This document shows positions 7,165 to 9,650 of a DNA stretch of 9,650 nt, in pieces; the first letter of the stretch is position 1, and the number at the start of each line of letters is the position of its first letter. Made by a program: the position numbers and the translations under genes. Under the pieces are notes generated by a model. It made no database searches and was not told the origin of the DNA. It saw nothing but the letters and a program-made list of their open reading frames with translations. The stretch is from Muribaculaceae bacterium (GTDB lineage Bacteria; Pseudomonadota; Alphaproteobacteria; Rs-D84): assembly GCA_023665245.1 (NCBI GenBank), contig JAMPEH010000070.1, positions 1 through 9,650 on the forward strand. The letters run 5' to 3'.

Positions 7165-7170
7165 GGAGGT
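7165..7170 (+). promoter_or_regulatory. Strong ribosome binding site for Maff2
   Basis: GGAGGT followed by an A/T-only spacer (ATTTTTT) leads to the ATG at 7178, seven bases away. Strong Shine-Dalgarno plus an unstructured spacer predicts high translation, fitting a protein needed in many copies. Confidence 0.85.
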
Positions 7171-7177
7171 ATTTTTT

Positions 7178-7537
7178 ATGAAGTTCTTTAAGAAGAATGA
7201 GACCAAGGAGACCGTGAAGCTGCCCATGCAGGGCAAGGTTAAAAAGGGGTTCCGCTTTTACAGTGCTGCTGTGCTGAGCCTGACGCTGGCCATGAGTATG
7301 GCTGCTCCTGCCTTTGCCGCTGGCGGCGATCCGCTGACCGTCATCAATAACCTGTCCGATTTCATCTTCGGGCTGATTCGTGCTGTTGGTATGATCCTGC
7401 TGGGCTTCGGCATTGTGCAGGTGGGTTTGTCGCTCAAGTCCCACGACCCCTCTCAGCGAGCCAACGGGTTCCTGACCCTTGCTGGCGGTGTTATCATCAC
7501 TTTCGCCAAGGAGATTTTGACCCTGATCGTAGGCTGA
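7178..7537 (+). CDS. Maff2-family small membrane protein, possible pilin-like subunit
   Basis: A 119-residue protein. The frame is open further upstream (to 7067), but that stretch overlaps virD4; the ATG at 7178 follows GGAGGT and gives the Maff2-like start MKFFKK. It has a long, basic N-terminus (residues 1-27), a hydrophobic stretch (28-43) and PAFAAGG (44-50), a credible signal peptidase site after Ala47 or Ala48. Two hydrophobic segments follow (about 61-85 and 97-117) with a short polar loop KSHDPSQRANG between. A cleaved leader plus two membrane helices and a small polar loop is the architecture of VirB2/TrbC pilins. The family's conserved position at the head of the channel genes fits, but pilin function is inference. 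It is followed directly by a strong hairpin. Confidence 0.85.
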   Translation: MKFFKKNETKETVKLPMQGKVKKGFRFYSAAVLSLTLAMSMAAPAFAAGGDPLTVINNLSDFIFGLIRAVGMILLGFGIVQVGLSLKSHDPSQRANGFLTLAGGVIITFAKEILTLIVG

Positions 7538-7566
7538 GGACGGATAAACAGATTTACAAGACGGAG

Positions 7567-7612
7567 CTTATGGAGCAGAAACGCATAGCGTTCTGCTCCA
7601 TAAGTCTATTTT
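7567..7612 (+). terminator. Rho-independent terminator or attenuator after Maff2
   Basis: The arms 7567-7584 (CTTATGGAGCAGAAACGC) and 7588-7604 (GCGTTCTGCTCCATAAG) pair along 17 bases with one bulged A and an ATA loop. The tail TCTATTTT follows at once. The stem is very stable, while the T-tract is short and interrupted, so partial read-through into the methyltransferase and channel genes is likely. No promoter is evident between here and the next gene, which would then depend on that read-through. Confidence 0.85.
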
Positions 7613-7617
7613 AGAAC

Positions 7618-7623
7618 GGAGGT
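7618..7623 (+). promoter_or_regulatory. Ribosome binding site that decides the methyltransferase start
   Basis: GGAGGT lies eight bases before an ATC codon at 7632. No ATG, GTG or TTG is found in the methyltransferase frame between this site and 7707, so it points to ATC at 7632. Confidence 0.7.
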
Positions 7624-7631
7624 GGCTTAGT

Positions 7632-8222
7632 ATCGAAAGTCAGAAGAAGTATAACATCATATATGCTGATCCACCGTGGCATTTCAAAACCTATTCGCCT
7701 AAAGGAATGGGACGCTCCGCTGATAGGCACTATCCGACCATGAGTCTGGACGAAATAGTGGCACTGCCGGTAGCTGAGATCTCAGCCGACGACTGTGTTT
7801 TGTTTCTCTGGACTACGATGCCTTTTCTGCGAGAGAGCTTTGCCGTACTAAAGGCGTGGGGATTCGAGTATAAGACCGTAGCATTTGTGTGGGTCAAACA
7901 GAATAAAAAGGCAAATACCCTGTTTTGGGGCATGGGGCATTGGACACGCTCGAATGTTGAGTTGTGCCTTCTTGCTACCAAAGGGCACCCTAAAAGACAA
8001 TCCACAAGTGTCCATCAGGTCGTAATTTCCCACATCGAGGAACACAGCAAAAAGCCAGATGAAGTCAGAGACCGTATCACACTTATGATGGGGACTGTTC
8101 CAAGAGTGGAGCTTTTTGCCCGAACAAAGACGGAAGGATGGGATGTCTGGGGGAACGAAGTCCCTTGCGACATTGATTTGAACGGTAGTCCTGACGAAGC
8201 AGGAGGTGGTTTATGTGTCTGA
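7632..8222 (+). CDS. MT-A70 family adenine methyltransferase, probable ATC start
   Basis: An MT-A70 family enzyme, expected to transfer methyl from S-adenosylmethionine to N6 of adenine in DNA. The first ATG in frame (7707) would cut off the catalytic DPPW motif. From ATC at 7632 the protein has 196 residues: KYNIIYADPPWHFKTYSPKG (6-25) with DPPW at 13-16, then DRHYPTMSLDEI (31-42), LFLWTTMPFL (57-66), FVWVKQNKK (85-93), GMGHWTRSNVELCLLATKG (100-118), HSKKPDEVRDRI (138-149) and RVELFARTKTEGWDVWGNE (158-176), all typical of bacterial and phage MT-A70 proteins. GGAGGT sits eight bases before the ATC. It lies between Maff2 and TrbL; its end overlaps TrbL by eight bases. A role in marking the element against host restriction is inference. 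It might have lost its start and be silent. Confidence 0.85.
   Translation: MESQKKYNIIYADPPWHFKTYSPKGMGRSADRHYPTMSLDEIVALPVAEISADDCVLFLWTTMPFLRESFAVLKAWGFEYKTVAFVWVKQNKKANTLFWGMGHWTRSNVELCLLATKGHPKRQSTSVHQVVISHIEEHSKKPDEVRDRITLMMGTVPRVELFARTKTEGWDVWGNEVPCDIDLNGSPDEAGGGLCV
8201..8207 (+). promoter_or_regulatory. Ribosome binding site deciding the TrbL start
   Basis: AGGAGGT lies seven bases before the GTG at 8215. The in-frame GTG at 8206 is inside this site and so cannot be the normal start; the ATG at 8213 is in another frame. Confidence 0.8.
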
Positions 8223-9051
8223 CAACTGGGTAGTTCAGAACCTTGAGAACGCCCTTGAAACATGGAATGGAAAGCTATCTGAAATATGGACGCTCATTAC
8301 GACCACACCGCAAAACTTCAAAGGCGGCGGGATATGGAGTGTCATTGTGAATATAAACGGCGCTGTTCAGGCTATCGGTCTTGCGCTGCTTGTCCTCTTT
8401 TTCGTGGTGGGCATGGTGCGAACTTGCAGCTCTTTCACAGATGTAAAGAAGCCCGAACACGCCCTGAAGCTCTTTGTGCGATTTGCTCTGGCGAAAGGTG
8501 CCATCACCTACGGCATGGAGCTGATGTTGGCACTGTTCAATATCGTCCAAGGCACGATCTCGACCATCATGACTGCTGCGGGCTTCGGCTCAGCAGCGCA
8601 GACCACACTCCCGGCAGAGATGATAGACACCATAGAAAGCTGCGGCTTCTTTGAGTCAATTCCCTTATGGGCGGTCACGCTTATTGGCGGGCTGTTCATC
8701 ACAGTGCTGTCTTTCATCCTGATTATGACGGTCTACGGCAGGTTCTTTAAGCTCTATATGTACACGGCGTTAGCCCCAATTCCACTATCGACATTTGCGG
8801 GTGAACCCTCGCAGAATGTGGGCAAGTCGTTTATCAAGAGCTACTGTGCCGTGTGTCTGGAGGGAGCGGTCATTGTCCTCGCCTGTATTATCTTTTCGCT
8901 GTTCGCAGCATCGCCGCCCGTGGTCAATCCAGATGCGGCGGCGGTCACACAGGTGTGGGCGTATATCGGGGAGCTTGTGTTCAATATGCTCGTCCTCGTT
9001 GGAGCAGTTAAGATGGCTGACCGAATTATCAGAGAGATGATGGGATTGTAA
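8215..9051 (+). CDS. VirB6/TrbL-like channel membrane protein
   Basis: A 278-residue polytopic membrane protein expected to form part of the inner-membrane channel. The GTG at 8215 is preferred on ribosome binding site spacing; it gives MSDNWVVQNLENALETW. Hydrophobic segments lie at about 42-68 (from SVIVNINGAVQAIGLALLVL), 96-120, 151-174, 178-194 (LYMYTALAPIPLSTFAG, the most conserved element of this family, possibly re-entrant), 212-232 and 246-265. The region 122-150 is a likely periplasmic-side loop, and the C-terminus KMADRIIREMMGL is short and basic. The pattern fits the VirB6/TrbL-like proteins of clostridial ICEs. The gene overlaps the methyltransferase by eight bases and ends four bases before the next ATG, so it is translated within the same message. 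Confidence 0.88.
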   Translation: MSDNWVVQNLENALETWNGKLSEIWTLITTTPQNFKGGGIWSVIVNINGAVQAIGLALLVLFFVVGMVRTCSSFTDVKKPEHALKLFVRFALAKGAITYGMELMLALFNIVQGTISTIMTAAGFGSAAQTTLPAEMIDTIESCGFFESIPLWAVTLIGGLFITVLSFILIMTVYGRFFKLYMYTALAPIPLSTFAGEPSQNVGKSFIKSYCAVCLEGAVIVLACIIFSLFAASPPVVNPDAAAVTQVWAYIGELVFNMLVLVGAVKMADRIIREMMGL

Positions 9052-9055
9052 AGCC

Positions 9056-9247
9056 ATGAAAGAAACAACGAGAATCTACAACAGATGGCAGGGCTATGCC
9101 CTCGCCGACTGTGACTGCAAATATTGTCTTTACTACGGTGGGCAGCGGAAAGGCGAAGTGAACTGCCTTGTAGACGATTGTGTCTGTAAGGCAGAACTGC
9201 GTGAAGCTGCCCGCCGGGAGAGGAGCGAACATGGAAGTAAAGATTAA
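9056..9247 (+). CDS. Small cysteine-rich protein, unknown function
   Basis: A 63-residue protein starting MKETTRIYNRWQGYALADC. Six cysteines occur in two groups: CDCKYC (Cys19, Cys21, Cys24) and Cys37, Cys42, Cys44 in CLVDDCVC. The spacing suits a zinc or iron-sulphur knuckle rather than disulphides, because there is no signal peptide and the C-terminal third (ELREAARRERSEHGSKD) is highly charged. No good Shine-Dalgarno sequence precedes the ATG, but it begins four bases after the TrbL stop, so re-initiation is likely. It overlaps the PrgI start by 17 bases. I cannot name a family. Position between two channel genes suggests a role in mating-channel assembly or in regulation; that is inference. 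Confidence 0.72.
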   Translation: MKETTRIYNRWQGYALADCDCKYCLYYGGQRKGEVNCLVDDCVCKAELREAARRERSEHGSKD

Positions 9248-9596
9248 CCGGGAGATCCGCAACTACACGGAGGCGATGTTCTTTGGGCTGTCGATGAGAC
9301 AGCTCATTTTTTCTGCCCTCGCCTGTATGGTGGCGGTGGGACTCTATTTTATACTGAAGCCCTATGTCGGCACTGAGACCGTATCGTGGGTGTGTATTCT
9401 GGGTGCTGCGCCCTTTGCGGCGATTGGCTTTCTCAAATACAACGGCATGACCGCTGAGAAGTTCCTTTGGGCTTGGATCAAGTCGGAGTTTCTGATGCCG
9501 AAAAAGCTGACCTTCCGCCCCACGAACACCTACTACGAGATAATGAAGCCGGCTATGGAGAAAAAGCAGAAGGAGGCTATGAAAGCGAATGATTAA
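9231..9596 (+). CDS. prgI: PrgI family conjugation membrane protein
   Basis: A 121-residue protein. The ATG at 9231 is preferred to an upstream GTG at 9180, since AGGAG (9221-9225) lies five bases ahead and it gives the family start MEVKINREIRNYTEAMFFGL. Two hydrophobic segments (about 23-42 and 51-68) flank a short loop (KPYVGTETV); then comes a basic C-terminal part with LTFRPTNTYYEIMK. PrgI proteins are small membrane components, comparable in size and topology to VirB3, encoded just before the VirB4 ATPase in Gram-positive conjugation systems, which is the arrangement here. It overlaps the cysteine-rich gene by 17 bases and the next gene by eight. Confidence 0.92.
   Translation: MEVKINREIRNYTEAMFFGLSMRQLIFSALACMVAVGLYFILKPYVGTETVSWVCILGAAPFAAIGFLKYNGMTAEKFLWAWIKSEFLMPKKLTFRPTNTYYEIMKPAMEKKQKEAMKAND
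9571..9576 (+). promoter_or_regulatory. Ribosome binding site for VirB4
   Basis: AGGAGG lies inside the end of prgI, 12 bases before the ATG at 9589. Spacing is long, so coupling to the prgI stop at 9594-9596 probably helps. Confidence 0.5.
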
Positions 9597-9650
9597 AACC
9601 CTCAGTAACCTGTTCAAGCAGGATAAGGAGAGATTTGTCGTGCCGAGGGG
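9589..9650 (+). CDS. virB4: VirB4-like conjugation ATPase, first codons only
   Basis: The frame beginning MIKTLSNLFKQDKERFVVPR runs off the window after 20 full codons. It matches the N-terminus of VirB4/TrbE-type ATPases of clostridial ICEs, which follow PrgI directly. No catalytic motif is inside the window, so the call rests on this short stretch and on gene order. The ATG overlaps the end of prgI by eight bases. Confidence 0.8.
   Translation, partial: MIKTLSNLFKQDKERFVVPR

Noticed and set aside
7707..8222. ATG start at 7707 for the methyltransferase
   Set aside because: It would remove the catalytic DPPW motif and has no Shine-Dalgarno sequence at good spacing, whereas the frame continues upstream to a strong GGAGGT.
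1..9650. CRISPR arrays, tRNA or rRNA genes, insertion sequences, attachment sites
   Set aside because: No regularly spaced repeats, cloverleaf-like sequence, transposase or integrase genes were seen; the window is nearly all conjugation coding sequence.

Overview
The window is an internal segment of an integrative and conjugative element (ICE) of the Tn1549 type, as found in gut Clostridia (Lachnospiraceae, Oscillospiraceae, Clostridioides and relatives). The evidence is gene content and order: a DUF3991/Toprim protein, a YodL/DUF3846 protein, MobC, a MOBP-type relaxase, PcfB, an ArdC-like protein, a VirD4 coupling protein, a Maff2 small membrane protein, a VirB6/TrbL-like channel protein, PrgI and the first codons of VirB4. 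Purine-rich AGGAGG-type ribosome binding sites and near-even base composition fit that host range. No integrase, attachment site or resistance cargo lies inside the window, so neither element end is seen. The host species cannot be named from this sequence.

Layout: all genes are on the + strand and tightly packed, many with 1 to 17 base overlaps. Bases 1-1612 hold the 3' part of a DUF3991/Toprim gene and a YodL/DUF3846 gene. Bases 1613-1766 are non-coding and carry three consecutive hairpins just ahead of mobC; this is the best oriT candidate. Bases 1767-7155 form the DNA processing and recruitment block: mobC, relaxase, pcfB, ardC-like, a short unknown protein and virD4. Bases 7178-9650 begin the mating-channel block: Maff2 (a small secreted or membrane protein with pilin-like architecture), a terminator-like hairpin, an MT-A70 adenine methyltransferase, a VirB6/TrbL-like protein, a small cysteine-rich protein, PrgI and VirB4.

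How they probably work together: MobC and the relaxase nick oriT; PcfB and VirD4 bring the relaxase-DNA complex to the channel; Maff2, TrbL/VirB6, PrgI and VirB4 build and power the channel. The ArdC-like protein, the YodL/DUF3846 protein and the MT-A70 methyltransferase are candidates for protecting incoming DNA from recipient restriction.

Most of this is a recognisable conjugation module. The points most worth a second look are: the MT-A70 gene, whose only well-placed start codon is ATC at 7632; the three-hairpin region before mobC; the strong hairpin right after Maff2, which may set its dosage; the ArdC-like protein with QELGH where HExxH is expected; the cysteine-rich 63-residue protein between TrbL and PrgI; and an 11-bp perfect inverted repeat inside virD4.
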